Origin: Cladopsammia gracilis
Lineage: Eukaryota; Cnidaria; Anthozoa; Scleractinia; Dendrophylliidae
Length of the DNA stretch: 64,000 nt
Direction of reading: 5' to 3'
NCBI GenBank assembly: GCA_022457155.1
Contig: JAJGOT010000437.1
Coordinates: 622,501-686,500, forward strand
Shown piece by piece: positions 1 through 13,000 of the stretch; within the stretch, counting starts at the first letter, position 1; each line of letters begins with the position of its first letter. A model generated the notes under the pieces. That model was not told where the DNA came from and searched no databases. It saw nothing but the letters and a program-made list of their open reading frames with translations. The position numbers and the translations under genes are program-made.

Positions 1-2764
1 ATCGTGCTACAGCAGAAAATATTATATTTTCCTTAAAAAAAACTTCCAAGTTGTTTCGATAGATCATGCCCTTTTTCAACGTTAAACAGCTTTAGCTCTT
101 AAACGATATCAATTTCTTCCTTATTTCAGTTATTTCTACGTTAAGGTTAAGGTTACATCTTAAAACTAGTAGTAATCATAGATTATAGTGCGTCTCCTGA
201 TACCGTAGCACCTCATCTTGACCTACGTAGTACCTCAGTTTCAGCCACTATGTCACGAGATATGTCACGCAGGCAAAAACGTCGGGCCGACGTCAAACAA
301 ATTCACGCTATCGCCGTGGAATCGGGCAAAATCCTTCAATTCTGCCTTGCTGTGTACTCCGAAAGGTTTCATATTTTTCCGACATAAATAGTATATTTGC
401 CTTGATTTCATTTCGGTTTATATTTCTCCAATTCTGAAATGATACGCCTCGGTACTAGGTGTGATGTTTTTACGCAGCGAAACTTCCAAAGTCGTCGTGG
501 TAGACAATACGAAGGCTCCAGAAATACCGGGCGTTTGCAAATAAATGCTTTTTACCCCATAATTTACGCTTAATTTAATGCGCTCGATGGCCAAGAAAAA
601 TCCCAAAAGTTAATACCAGTCTCTTCAGCATAATTATTGCCAACAAAATCCAACATCTTGAAATCTGAAAAAGTTTCTTTATCTTAGTTAATATAAACTG
701 TCCGTTTTTTCAGCAGTATCGATTAATTATTATACCTTTTTGATCCGGCTGTAATCGCTGAAAACTTAAGAAACTACGAGGTCCTTGAAAGACCTCGTAA
801 TTTCGCGAGCAGAGAGTCTCTGCTCCTGAAACCACTAAAGAATTTCCTAAACTATAGTTTTGTCGACGAATTATCCCAAAATGTTTCTGCCATTCTTGTC
901 AACAACCAGGAATTACCTTGAAAAGAAGACAATGTTTGGCATATCCTTTTTAATGGTTTGAGTTATGTTTTTGTTTGCAGTTTTCCAAATTGCTAAGTTG
1001 CATATTCAATTATATTTGCCTAAGTTGTCATGTAAAATTAAATAGCTAAAAACTAATTGGGCAACGTTATAAAATTATTACTTGCTATGAAGTGGGCCGT
1101 CGTCATATATGGTGATGCCCCGCTTCATAAAATGGAAGGTTTTTTTGTCGGTCACTTGCCTTAGACCTCCGTTTGATGCTTTTTCGCGCGGCCAACACAG
1201 ATTCTAAATTTATCGCTTATTCTTCAAAGTACTTGAGTGTAAGGGGTCAAGGTTGGTTATAGTGCCGGGATCGTTTCAAGATTTTTGCAATGAAAAACAA
1301 AACAGCACTCCCAGAGAGAAACGACTTTGTAAAGGTAACAACCGCTTCAGGTAAAACTAATAAACCAGACAATCATTTTGTGAATGGACTCGTTTCTTTG
1401 TTTTTAGTGATTTCATCGCTTTGGAGGAACAACTCGCCTTATTTTAAATTGTGCAATACAAAAAAAATACGTTTTCCTATCAAAATGATCTGAATTTGGT
1501 CAACAAAATGCGTTCCAATTTGTTCTGAGTTTGACAAAACAACGTGTAAATTCATGACACGCAGTAATTTAACCCATTACATCATCCAGTTCTATCGCAT
1601 TTCACACAATACGTACTTATGTCACGCTAAGACATGTTTTTTATTCATCGTTTTCGAAATCAAATTTGCTTTAGTTGAACTTTTTATACAAATGAATAGT
1701 CCGGCTGCTATTCACTAAGTATAAAAACTGGGATCCCCCCTTTTGACGCCGAACGGGCTACTTGTCATATCATATGTTATCGGGCATTCAAACAACGTTA
1801 TTGTTCATCGCGAAGCGAGGTTAATAAATTTGTCGTCCCTCGGGAGCTGAGCCGCGTGAATTCGAGCGAAAAATATATTTATATGTATATATATATACTT
1901 GATGGTGTCCGGCAGTTGCCTGGCAACAAAAATCGCGACCGCTGACAATGGCGTATTCATGTTTATTCATGGAGGCCGTGCCGGCGGCCGTTTAACCTTA
2001 CTCATAGTCTGTGAAAAAATGTTTACTCTCGGTGAAACACAACCAATTTCTGATGCAAATGAGAAAGAACAGCAAAGACAACAACGCTGGATTCCACAAG
2101 TGGCTGGAAATCCTTGTCCGTGAAAAGTAACCACCGAAATTCCGCTGAACGGTGACTTGAAATTCAGCGCGATCGCGATTGAGCAACGAAGAAACAACGA
2201 GAGCATAGATTACAAAGACTTCGAACAGCCTAGGCACATCGTTTGACTAGATTCAAACGCCTTGACAAAATGCCGCCATTAGAATTCTGAACGAAACCGA
2301 TCAGGGGAGGCGACACCGACTGGAAGTGTTGGACAAAATGATTCTGTTTGTAGACGCAACGAGAGGCGGCAAGAATTACACGATCAGCTAAATACTCCTG
2401 ACGAATATCTTTCATACCTGACACGGTAGGGAAAAGCAAACACTGATTACAGGAAAGGCTCAGAGAAGAAGAGCGATTAAGAAATTTTCAGCTGAAGAAA
2501 TGTAGCTCAAATCACCGGCTTCAAACACCGAAAAATAATTCTCTTACTACACACTGTAATTTGATATTTATTGATATTCTCACTAACGTCACTAAGGAAC
2601 TTTTTAAATGATCAAAACTACAGATAAATGATCAAAACTACAGATCACACAGGTAGAAATTATTTCCCAAATATACAACATTTACATGATGTAGCATTGT
2701 TTGTGAATGAAACAGTGATCGAGTTCTATACGTATACAGTATCTTGAGTTTACAGCATTCTATA
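1..2764. other. Intergenic, no recognised gene
   Basis: I see no coding region that I can support here; the open frames are short, overlap on both strands and lack recognisable motifs. A 20-bp unit is repeated twice in tandem at 2606-2645, ending just before a hairpin repeat. The sequence is AT-rich with short TA runs near 1870-1900. Confidence 0.6.
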
Positions 2765-2814
2765 GGAAAATCCATTACCTGACGAGGGAATTCCACGTTA
2801 AATTTCACGAGAAA

Positions 2815-2856
<42 letters not shown>

Positions 2857-2910
2857 ATTTTTTCGAGTGAAATTTAACGTGGAATTCACGAGTCAGGTAA
2901 TGGATTTTCC
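2765..2910. repeat. Hairpin MITE-like inverted repeat
   Basis: A near-perfect palindrome of about 146 bp starts with GGAAAATCCATTACC and ends with its reverse complement. The arms are about 60-70 bp and meet around a short centre at about 2830-2845. It has no coding capacity. Such foldbacks are typical of short non-autonomous DNA transposons. I could not fix a target-site duplication. Confidence 0.7.
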
Positions 2911-3437
2911 TTGAATCGCATAGCCTTTACAATAATGAAAATTTGGTAAATGTTGCGAATTTTAGCGCGCAGGGGGAGGCGAGCCATTTTCAACAGCTCT
3001 AAATCAACTGTCAAAATGTCAGGAGCGAGCCAATAGGAATCAAGTGAAAAATCACAAACAACCTCGTGGATTACAAACTTTCGTTTTCTAATTCTTCACA
3101 CGAGCTTTTTAACACTAAATAGCCTTCTATATTTCAAATCAAGCCGTCTTTACAATAAGATCAGATTCAAGTTTTGACAAAATGAGCTCAAGATGGATCA
3201 GGACGACATCTCCACTGAATGAAAGAATCACGCACTCGGAGTGAAAGTACGTCAAACAACAAAACAGTGGTAAGTACTCCAAATCTAAATCTAACAACCG
3301 CTTACAATTAAATAATTCGGCGGTTCAATATCATGTCCAATGTTTTTCAAAGTTCAACTTCTTCAAAACAAAAACGAAGCATTACTAAAAAGTCAACATT
3401 ACGTTTCAGCTCATCACAAGTTTACCGAATATTCACT
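2911..3437. other. Intergenic spacer next to Crypton gene
   Basis: No gene is seen. This is probably the downstream non-coding part of the Crypton-type element whose gene ends at 3438, but Cryptons lack long terminal repeats, so I cannot place the boundary. Confidence 0.4.
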
Positions 3438-5003
3438 TTAAAGAGAGCTGCTGGGATTAACATTTGACTGAAAGCTGATGGAAATATTTAGTGGGGAGTT
3501 GTTGAACGTTACCCCGGTAAACAGTCCGCCAAGAGCACTAGCTGTTAACGCTGCAGGGTTGCTGCCATCGTTATTTACGGATGCTGTGCTGTTTTCCTGG
3601 GTGGTTTGCAAGGCAGAACTGTTAACCTCGCGTAAAACCTGTGCGCGAACCTGTGTTGACGAACCAGGCGACGAAGCGCTGTTGGCGTTGGAAGTTGTGG
3701 TAGCAGACGAAAAACCAGCCAACTTGTTAGACATCTGTCGCTGTTTTTCCAACGGGTTGTGGCTGTAACTTGAAATGGAACCAGGGTCGGCGTGTCCTGT
3801 AAGCTCTGAAATTTCCAGAGGATGGAATTCATCTCGCAAGCTTTGGATGACAGTTTTGCGACCGCTTGAATTTGTGAACTTTCCATCCAATGATGCGAAA
3901 GAGGCGATTTCCTGCATCTGCTTTGCAAGTTTATTTCGGCCGACTGGAACCATCTTATACCACACGTCTGATGTTGGATTATCGACTGGAGTCAGGAAGA
4001 AATTACGAGGAACTTTGTCACCTTTAGGACGGTGTGCGACATACTCTGTGAATGCCCGATATGGGTCTCGTTCTCCTCCATCCGTTTGCCAAATCTTGTT
4101 GTTGTACTTTCTTGCTCGTTTGGCCGCGCTTCCTTCGTCTCCTTGGCGGTTCTTTGTTTGCCGTTCTTTGTATTCAATATACTGTTCAGTGATTGTAAAA
4201 TCTTCCAGCTGACAATCGTACTGCTCCTTGAAAGCTCTCATTCCGAGGTGCGTTACATTGTTCCACCAAACTAGATGGAAAAGCGAACGGGGATTGTGAA
4301 GACCAATCCCTCCGGATGACCACAACTTCTCGACTTCAGCATCTTCAAGTGGCTGGGCTGCGTTTGGTTTGTTTCCGAACCCTTTCTTCTTCAAATCTTT
4401 TTTCTTCACGGAGAGCATGGTGGAAACTTCCTCAAACTTCTCGATGTCAAAATTGTCGGGAGCCGGCGGACACTGCCGTTCAAGGAAATATCTTCGGAGA
4501 CCATTACGGTAGGTCTGTAGTGAACCAGGCTCATATTCTTTGCCCTTGCTATCCTTCTTTGTTTGGCGTATTTCAATGAAGAAATGCTTCAGAAGTTGAG
4601 GAGCTTCTGCTGCAGAGATTTTGTTTAAGTCAAGTTCAGTTTTGTGTTTTTCCACGTACCATGATTGCAAGCGACGAACGGATGTACTTGTACTTTTCTT
4701 AGTATTTTCTGAGGCCATGTTTTCTTTAAAAGCAGCCAGTTCTTCTTCTGTGTATGTGACAACTGACACTGCTTCTTCGTCGGCGTTTGAACTTGTACTT
4801 GCATCTTTTTCTTGGCTAGTTGTGGCCATTTCCTCTGCGTTGCTTCGTCGCTTTCTTGTACTCGCTAGAGAAAGCGGCTTTTTAACACGCTCCAAAAAGT
4901 CGAAGTTTAAACTGAAACAAGGATAATCTTCAACGCTATTGACTTGAAACAGATTTTTCTTTTCGTTTGCTTTTGTACTAGGTGATAATGGAGTGGAAAA
5001 CAT
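3438..5003 (-). CDS. Crypton-type tyrosine recombinase (DUF3504-like)
   Basis: A 521-residue open frame starts at an ATG (5003) and is uninterrupted. The middle (about residues 100-300) resembles the DUF3504/KIAA1958-type domain found in Crypton-derived proteins. It has a helical SAM-like part followed by a segment rich in W and N (VWWNNVTHLGMR) that supplies a candidate first catalytic arginine. Around residues 390-420 come SGRKTVIQSL and LTGHADPGSISSYSH. These fit the distal Arg/His...Tyr part of tyrosine recombinases, which cut and rejoin DNA through a tyrosine. The C-terminal 90 residues are S/T/N-rich and probably disordered. No host-like introns are visible. Family knowledge: Cryptons are mobile elements with a single recombinase gene, and domesticated copies exist in animals. 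Whether this copy is mobile or domesticated cannot be told from sequence alone. The intact frame suggests youth or selection. Confidence 0.72.
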   Translation of the reverse strand: MFSTPLSPSTKANEKKNLFQVNSVEDYPCFSLNFDFLERVKKPLSLASTRKRRSNAEEMATTSQEKDASTSSNADEEAVSVVTYTEEELAAFKENMASENTKKSTSTSVRRLQSWYVEKHKTELDLNKISAAEAPQLLKHFFIEIRQTKKDSKGKEYEPGSLQTYRNGLRRYFLERQCPPAPDNFDIEKFEEVSTMLSVKKKDLKKKGFGNKPNAAQPLEDAEVEKLWSSGGIGLHNPRSLFHLVWWNNVTHLGMRAFKEQYDCQLEDFTITEQYIEYKERQTKNRQGDEGSAAKRARKYNNKIWQTDGGERDPYRAFTEYVAHRPKGDKVPRNFFLTPVDNPTSDVWYKMVPVGRNKLAKQMQEIASFASLDGKFTNSSGRKTVIQSLRDEFHPLEISELTGHADPGSISSYSHNPLEKQRQMSNKLAGFSSATTTSNANSASSPGSSTQVRAQVLREVNSSALQTTQENSTASVNNDGSNPAALTASALGGLFTGVTFNNSPLNISISFQSNVNPSSSL

Positions 5004-6580
5004 TATTAAAAATGCATTGTTTCTATATTGTTTCCGAAATTTTTTATTGAAGCGACAGCGTTGCTATGGTCGTTGCTACGGTGCAATATCGCGCAGCCTC
5101 GCTCTCAAGTCGCAATTCCACGTTGAATACCCCCTGTTCTCTAGCCAATCAGAGCACGAGAATTCCCTGACCTATGCGATTCTTCATAAAATAGTTCAAT
5201 ATGAAGTAACTTTTGAATGGTTTGGTAAGAAGAATTTCTGTTTACAATTTGGATAAAAACATTTTGTTAGGAAAAAACAATTTTCTGTTAGCAATCATGA
5301 CCAGCTAATGTCAATGTGTAGCAACCGTATACATGTAGTTAAACACATGACACATCAACATTACTGCTTCACATTTATTATTGGAACGGCGATCAGTATC
5401 TTACATCTCCTCACAATATCAGTGTACGAGCAAGTACATAGATTATACAAATTGACAACCTGATCACCTTCAACATAAGTTGTCTGTGGAAATTGAATAC
5501 AAATTCACTGTAGTTATATGGCTATTTGAACTGCATTGACACCAGTAAGGAGAATGTACATCAACAAATTAATTTTCATTTCAAGATTTTTAAAGGCGCT
5601 TACTGGTCATCAAGGCCTAAGTCCTGGTCTTAAGAATCTCATGCCACTTTCACCATTGAGTTGTTATTTTTTGGACAACATCACTTTTCAGTAGCAGTAA
5701 CCTCCTCTGATCTCAACCATTCAAACGAATAGAGAATTGCATTACCAATTGTTTGATCCCCAGTATATAGAACAAATACTATAGCAGTATGTAAAGGGAA
5801 CAGGACATAGCACTAGCTCACAAGTTTCAAAAATGGAATTTAATTGAGATAATCAAATAAATGTCCCACAACAGTACTTAATACATCCACTTTCAGACCA
5901 ATTTTCCTTCTGACAAAAATTAATGAAGATGGGGGGGGGGGGGGGCAGTCCCATGGCAGTCCCATGGCAGTTACAGCGACCCACAGCTCAAAACCCAACA
6001 CTGACCAACACTAGCTCCCATTTATTTTATTTTAGGAAGACAGGGCACAAAGTACAAGTTAAATCGAAGAGACTGAGAACGAAAAGGTCATTGCCAGCAA
6101 GCAACCCAACCTCTCCATTTAAATCAGAAATTCCATCTCTCCCTCCTATATCGCTAAACTTTTGCAGTGCATCCTCCCCCGAGCTTCGCGAGGTTCTGCG
6201 AGACACGTATTTCTAGTTTAAATTGAATAAATTTTTATCTCTACTGTGGTTCGTTTCATTGTGTTGTTCTATCGTGACCATCTGTCGCATAAACGCATTA
6301 ATTTGAGGCTTCATGCAATTAAGACCAAAACCACCGAAATTACTATCCTTTTGTAAACCTTGCAAAGAAACGTTCAGTTATATATTTGCACTGCTTTTTT
6401 ATTTCCACAGTTGAACATGAGGTCTGTGTTGCTGACAACCGCAATACTGTTGATCAGCGTTCATTTTGGTCAACAAGAACTTTCCTGACCCAATGGTAGG
6501 TACAATAGCTCTAGAAAAATACTCTGTTAACAATAAGGCCAGCGAGTTTTACTATTTTTAGTATTTTAAAAACAATTTAA
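5004..6580. other. Intergenic, no recognised gene
   Basis: The start (5040-5200) carries a moderately GC-rich stretch upstream of the recombinase ATG that could be its promoter. A homopolymer G run lies at about 5931-5946. The short + frame at 5923-6216 begins in that G run and has no motif, so I do not call it a gene. Confidence 0.5.
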
Positions 6581-7493
6581 CCCTATTCAGACTGGGCTTT
6601 TTTAGGCAATCTGTGACTGGGGGGGGGGGGCGGGGGCTCCTCGAACCCCCCCCCCCTTCATATCTCTGGAACCAGTAAGGCTAGGACCATGAAATTTTCA
6701 CACAATGTTCATCTCCATACAAGAAACCTCACACCCAGTTTTGACCTGCCACACCCAATTATGACGTCACAGTGACGTAATTTTTGTTTTTCCGACGTTT
6801 CTTTGATATTTTCCCATCCAGATACTTAAAATATCAAATATAACTGTAGAATCATCTCTTTAATAATAAAAGATAATAAATACAAACAAGGACACACTTG
6901 TAAAGTGAGAAAAGGCAAAAAAAGGCGATTAAACTATAATTTTGAAATTATTGTCCGCCATCTTGGATTTCCTTTTTTTTCGTTTAAATTAAAATTTAAA
7001 AAATATCTAAAAGAGAAAAGGATCAGAATATATAAAACACGTATCAAACTAATGTCTATTATCCAAATAATGAACTTAGAAGCGTTATTTAATAAATAGT
7101 TCAAAATTTTTCTCTATAAGTAAAAGTGAGCAAAAATTTACCTACCCCTCCCCCCAAATATTTGATGTTAAAAATTTTTGATGTCTTTCAAGAACTAGTC
7201 CCAAGAAAAAAACTATTCTAATAAGAAAATGCACTATAAGTCAAAAAACAAGATCTTAAAATAAAAAATTCACCATATTTTAATATTTTGAAAACCCATG
7301 TGTCAAAAACCGGTTGCCATGGCAACGTGGTTAATCACACTGGCATGTTATGGATACCAAAATGTCCCTAGATAAATTCTAGGAAAAGTCAGAAAATTTC
7401 AGCCTCATAGCTATTTCGGTGTAAGAGTTATTACAATTTCACTGGAGGGGGGGGGGGGGGGGTCGAAAAGCCCCCCCCCCAGTCTGAATAGGG
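6581..7493. mobile_element. TTAA-flanked MITE (piggyBac/Kolobok-like)
   Basis: This 913-bp AT-rich non-coding element has 16-bp terminal inverted repeats reading CCCTATTCAGACTGGG on the left and the reverse complement on the right. TTAA lies directly outside each end (6577-6580 and 7494-7497). Just inside the termini are long G and C homopolymers (about 6618-6655 and 7446-7480) that can pair with each other. TTAA duplication with CCC-starting repeats is typical of piggyBac-type mobilisation; Kolobok also uses TTAA. The open frame at 6905-7099 is AT-rich chance sequence. Confidence 0.8.
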
Positions 7494-7497
7494 TTAA

Positions 7498-8390
7498 AAT
7501 ACAATTAGGATTTTTCCTACTGTGAAAAATCATATCTCGACACATGCAAAGATATCAATTTTATCTTCACTGTGAAGAGCATGTTTACCCTTGTTAAAAA
7601 AAATGTTTTCCCTTGTTAAATATCGAACGATCTAAATCGCATCGAACACATCTTCCGGGATCTTCGTCGAAAATCGTTGGACAGCCTAGGCAATCTTCCA
7701 AAAATTTCGGAAAATTATCGGAAACGTTCATATAACCTTCGTCCTTCGGGCGATCTCGTGAGATATCGAGTTGAAAATCAAAGAGAATTTCATATCTCCC
7801 TGCACCCATGTACTATGTTCTATTTAATATACATTTGTTTTTAAAAAATAATAATCCATTTTTGTTAACAGTTACTATAACGGTACACTGAGAGGGTCAT
7901 TAAATCGTCCTTGTCTTGGCTGATTCATTGTCAAAAAACAACAAACTGTTTCCCGGCAAACGTCCATGAGCGGGCAACGTTTGCGAAAGCGAGCAACATT
8001 TTTGACGTTAGAGGGTAACAGCTGTTACCCGATAGCGCACGTGATCAGAACGTGACAAAAGGTGGCATGACTATGATGCGATTGATGTTTACCTCGAGAG
8101 CGTTTTTATCTCGTTAATCCGCGCATGCGCAAACGAGATATAGGTATGAGTGTAGATGTAGTAAAAAAGGGATGTTAAAAGTTGTTAACTTTTGTCCGCG
8201 GGGGTAGGGCGTCGCACACCGCTACTAAAATTTTTGGGGAGTACCGCCGGACCCATTGTTAATTTCCTTAGGGTATTGGCATGACATTTTCAAATCTCAC
8301 GTTACCGGTCAAACTTTCAAATGTGTTTATAAGTGGACGTGTTACGTTTGGTAAAGAAATAGGGCCTAAGTTCGACACTAGCAAAAAAAA
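7498..8390. repeat. Intergenic with dispersed repeat copy
   Basis: No gene is recognised. Bases about 7924-8030 match 59641-59744 (shared words CTGTTTCCCG, GCGGGCAAC, TTTGCGAAAGCG, AGAGGGTAACA). Both are therefore copies of one dispersed repeat, whose other copy continues into a hairpin. The rest is unassigned. Confidence 0.5.
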
Positions 8391-8393
8391 CTG

Positions 8394-8556
8394 TTTATTT
8401 AGACAAAATTTCTGTCATCATAAACGCTTTACACATGCGGTTGGTTTGTCGTAACTCTACAAATTTTGTTCGAGACGGCTTTTTATTTAGACAAATTTTC
8501 TGTTATCATCAACGCTTTACACATATGTGGTTGGTTCAAATTTTGTTCGAGACGGG
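8394..8556. repeat. Tandem duplication of ~80 bp
   Basis: Two adjacent diverged units (8394-8479 and 8481-8556) share TTTATTTAGACAAA, AACGCTTTACACAT, GGTTGGTT and AAATTTTGTTCGAGACGG. The second has a short deletion. It lies upstream of the broken ISXO2-like transposase and could be subterminal sequence of that element. Confidence 0.7.
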
Positions 8557-8987
8557 TTAATTGATCAAGAAATTTGTGTTTTTCTTGTCAATCATTTGTC
8601 GTAAAGCCATTAGCGTTTCCATTAGTAGGGTCAGAGAGAGGTCAGATTTTGCTGATTTTAGCTAATTAGAAATCTTTCGGTTGATTATGCAAGAGTATGG
8701 AAGAGCAAGATCAGATGGCATGAATTTTGGGTTTTGTTCTATTTTGGAATACTGAATCATTGCTATTGCGGTTAGATTATGCAATAGTATGCAAGAGTCG
8801 TCATAATTTTGCTGATTTAGCTAACTAAACTAAATTTTATCATTTTGTGCAAATCTACAAGTTTTTATTTGGTGCAATTCACTCTATAATTGCATTCGTT
8901 TACAAGTAAAATTTTGTTGCTGTGAATTGAATGACAAAGCAAGCATTTTAACAAGTGAGAGACTTGGAGGAGAGGGAAAGATTGTGC

Positions 8988-9446
8988 AATATCGATGAAA
9001 GCAAGTTTGGTAAGAGAAAATATCATGGTGGACATCATGTAGAAGGACAATGGTAATTCGGCGGAATAGAGGAAGAGAGTAGGAAAATGTTTTCTGGTGG
9101 CGGTTGAGAAAAGAGACGAAGCAACACTGCTGCCTATTATTCAGAAATGGATCGAACCAGGAACTATCATGGTATCTGAATGTTGGAAAGCTTATTGTAA
9201 TCTGGAGAAACATGGATGTTCACAGAACAGTAAATCACTCTAAAGAATTTGTCAACAAAGATGGTCACAATACTAACAAAATTGAAGGTCACTGGAAACA
9301 AGCCAAATGCAAACCACGTACCTAGATTTGGATTAAGAAAACAACTTTTCTCTACGTATTTGGCAGAGTTCATTTGGAGATACATGCACAGAAATAAAGA
9401 CTTGTTTGAAGTTTTTTTGAATGATGTGAAAAAGATATATTTCTAA
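8988..9446 (+). pseudogene. ISXO2-like / Merlin-type transposase, broken
   Basis: Translating the three forward frames in turn gives a recognisable ISXO2-like DDE domain. It runs NIDESKFGKRKYHGGHHVEG (first Asp), then VAVEKRDEATLLPIIQKW and MVSECWKAY, then NKDGHNTNKIEGHWKQAK (catalytic Glu), and ends LAEFIWRYMHRNKDLFEVF. The frame is broken by a stop after the first block and by at least three shifts. The position normally occupied by the second catalytic Asp reads Glu. Merlin elements and ISXO2-like proteins cut DNA with this fold. This copy is dead. The zinc-ribbon N-terminus expected upstream is not recognisable in 8640-8985. Confidence 0.75.
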
Positions 9447-10025
9447 ATTATTACATTAAGAGAAAACTGGTGCATGAGAATCATTCGCGTTTCGTGTTTT
9501 CGTTCAGTATTGTTTATAGAAAATAATGAGAGGTCATGTGAACACTAATTTTAAAAGTGAACACGGTTTTATTAATGAAAACATTCGCTCAAGTGAAGTT
9601 TATGATCATCACTGAGTTTCGAAGAAAGACTCACGGGTTTAAGCCAGAGCTGACAAGCTAGGAATGACGTAAATAAAGGAAATCAGTAATAATAATTTGT
9701 TTTGTCATTCCCAAGAATTCGGGCTTCTGTATTTTTAATTTCTCCTGACACGCTTAAAGAACGAGATATATATGCATATATTGCGCAGCCAGAGCTCGCT
9801 CCGCTCCGCATTTTGTTGGCGCTACTTCAACTGCTGGCAAAACATACAAAAAGGACTTCGTTTCTAAAGCATGTTCGCTCGCAAAGCTTTTAGACGAAAT
9901 GGCAAAACATTTGGTATTCCAATGGACTTGGATGGAAAAGGAAAAACACGCTTGTGGTCCATTATTTTCATACAAGTGATGCTCTAAAGTTGTCAACAGT
10001 CCAACTTTCCTTCAATACATTGTTT
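9447..10025. other. Intergenic, nothing recognised
   Basis: This AT-rich spacer has no supportable frame. It probably contains the downstream end of the broken Merlin-like element, but I could not find its inverted repeat. Confidence 0.4.
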
Positions 10026-10029
10026 AAGG

Positions 10030-13000
10030 TACGCAGAGTGATTGCCAATACGTACAGTGCGACCTACAAAATATGGCTGCTATTTGTTGCTGACGAACAG
10101 CTTATTTTAAACGTTTTCGTCAGTTAAAGAGGAAAAATTGCTGATTTTCCTAGCAAATTATATATTATTAATTTATTGTTTGCGCATCAGTTGTCATGTT
10201 TTCAGGTCGGTTTATCAGGCAGCAAGCAGCTAATCTTTTTCTGTTGAATTCAGTATTTCGGATTTAACACAATGTGGACCGTATGCTTACTTTGCCTGTT
10301 TTGAACAGCGTAGATTGTATCCATACTGTTCTATAAACGTGTCTTGATGGATCTATATGTAAGTCATCTATTGCAGAAAAACATCTCTTTTGATGAATAC
10401 ATCATGTTGCTGACCAGACTGCTGGAGTGTAAATTTAAACAAAGATCAGTGTTCAGAGACCTAACGTAGTGTCTTATGTCAGTAATTTAGCATCGAAAGA
10501 AGACACGACATATTCAAACCATTAATGAGGAAGCCTTTTAGATACAGATGCCGAAGAAATGACTGGGCTAACTGATCGTGCTTATATTACAGAGAACTTT
10601 ATCCTGTATAACAATCAAGAGTATCTCAAATAATCAGACAATTTGTTCAGCCATAATATGGTCGATTACAGTTTTTTCAACAAAGAAGAACTAAAGCTTT
10701 CTGACAATGTAAAGGGAAAAACACAAGGTTGTCGTTTGGCATTGTTTTCGAGTGTTGCTCCGGCTTTCCACCGACTGATTAATTTTTCAAATATACATTC
10801 AGAAGTTCCTGTTTAGTTTACAGTATAAATATACTTTAACAGTTTTATTCACCCGGGCTGAACAAACTTTCTTTAAAGTTTCATATCAGTTCCTAAGAGT
10901 TCGCAGTTCGCATAACTCCAGCAGGGTTCATCCGAGCCAAGCAACTTACACCGCAGTAAGCCGTCATGTTCAGTCAACTCAGGACGTCGAAGCTCAATAC
11001 CGACGAACTGCTTCATCTTCAAACTGAATTTATCACTGATACACGGTTATACAGAACTAAAGCAGTTTGGCACAACTATTTCATATAAAAGCTTCTGTCG
11101 TACCAACATTGACTTAGGGATAAAGTGATTAGTTTCTGATTAGTTTCGTCAGCTTTTGAATATTTGGTGGTTTCACACTACAGCTTCAGTAAGTACATCC
11201 TAATTCGAATTAGTTTCTCAGCTTTTGAATATTATAACGGTGGCCAATTTACCTTATCAACTCAGTTAATAAAACGAACTTTACGTGTTACATTGACTAA
11301 CCTTGCTTTTGCTTGTTTCCTAACGGCAGAAAACCCTTCCCTATTAACGAGCTAAGAAAAGGCTCGACTTATAACGAAGAACTAGTGAGACACTCCAATC
11401 AAATCAGTTGGACGAGAACGGAAAAAGTTAGCTTCCTGTGACGTGCAAGATGCCCTTCAAATAAAATTTATTGCGTTCTTTATCCGTTTTATACTCCACA
11501 ATTTAGAGTTCTATGGGTGTGTTGCATCGTGAGTACCAGTTAGTTTAAGTCTTTTGATCTTTTAACCACTTTTCTTTACTTTTCGGCCACAACAGCTTAG
11601 TGTTTACCGTGACTTATACCAAACCAAAACAGTATCCATTTGCTAACACACACTGTTTGGTTAATTTATTCCCGCATGCATGAGTTAACTCTTCCTGTTT
11701 GCGGTCCAACAAATAGTTTTAATACTCTTTAGGCTATTTCACTTCAAAGTTATTTTATTGAAGTAAGTCAGTTATTAAAACATAACTATGTATATTTGTT
11801 TTCTGTTGGGTCTTCATTGGTGGAAACAGCTTTATCTGGCTTTATCTGATCTCATCTACAGTTGGAGGTTAATTTTTCCCAGCAATTAAGAGACAGTCTC
11901 CGTAAAAGCGGTCCGGCCGATCTGGTTTGAAAAATAGATTTCGCTCATTTCTTGTGTGTTGAAAGACTTTCATGTACTTATACTAAAACCACAATCCGCT
12001 TGTCCCGATCTTTCAAAATTTTCGATTATTGAGAGATTTTAGGTTCACCTGAGCGAACGCTAGTGGTAGCCCATATTGAGGCTTAAATTTAACACAACTT
12101 TGAAGATCAATTTTACAAGCACGAACGAAGTCTTTATAAAAAACAAACACCACTATCAGTGATATTATGTCTTGGTTAGCTCACAAAAGCGATTTTTGTA
12201 AACATTGAGTGTGAAACAAGCCCACAGCGAAACTAAAACGAGCCCGATATCTCACTGCTTCATGAAACACGTGAAAATGGGTCAAATTCAAACTTTATTT
12301 TTGAAAAAGTGGGGCAGTCTGTTTCAACCAAACTAACATAATTGGAAAGAAGGTAACATTGAGAATATCCGAATGACAGAAAGAAACCTTGCGGTACCTC
12401 GCTCATTTTCTCTTGTCGTGAGTGACTGTCAATAAAGTGCGATCTACAAATATGTCTGCTCTTTGTTGCGACGAAAAGCTTATTTATTAGTTCTCCGTTA
12501 TATAACTACGGATAAAAACTGCTGATTCCCGAGCAAATTCTTTTTTTCATTTTTTGCACATCAGTTATCCCATCGTGTATTCAGGTTCGGTTATCAGGTA
12601 GTCAAGCAACAAATTTTTTTTTCTTCATTTCAGTATCTTGATAACTCAATGTGCGCCGTACTTACCTGATCTGTTTTAAACAGCGTAACTAGACTTTATC
12701 CATACTTACTATTGGATTATAAAAATGCTCTGCGCTAAGTTTGTCTTCATTGACGCAACTCAGTCTACTAAGATTTAGTAATCGAAGCGCATCGGATATA
12801 CCCATACTGTTCTAGTATAAAAATGTTCTGCGCTAAGCTTGTCTTGCTGCAACTCTGTCATTAGTAGTCAAGTGCATCTGAATGCAAGACATCGTAAATT
12901 TTAAAACGAAGGTCATCGTTTAGGGACCTAACTCAGTGTGTTGTGTTAGTAATTAAGCAATAAAGGACATGGCAGATTCAATTTATCAATGTGGAAGCCT

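Noticed and set aside
1899..2439. Overlapping small frames on both strands
   Set aside because: No motif, no promoter or splice context, and mutually exclusive frames; likely chance.
3478..4926. Plus-strand frames opposite the Crypton gene
   Set aside because: They are antisense shadows of a single long coding frame with clear recombinase motifs.
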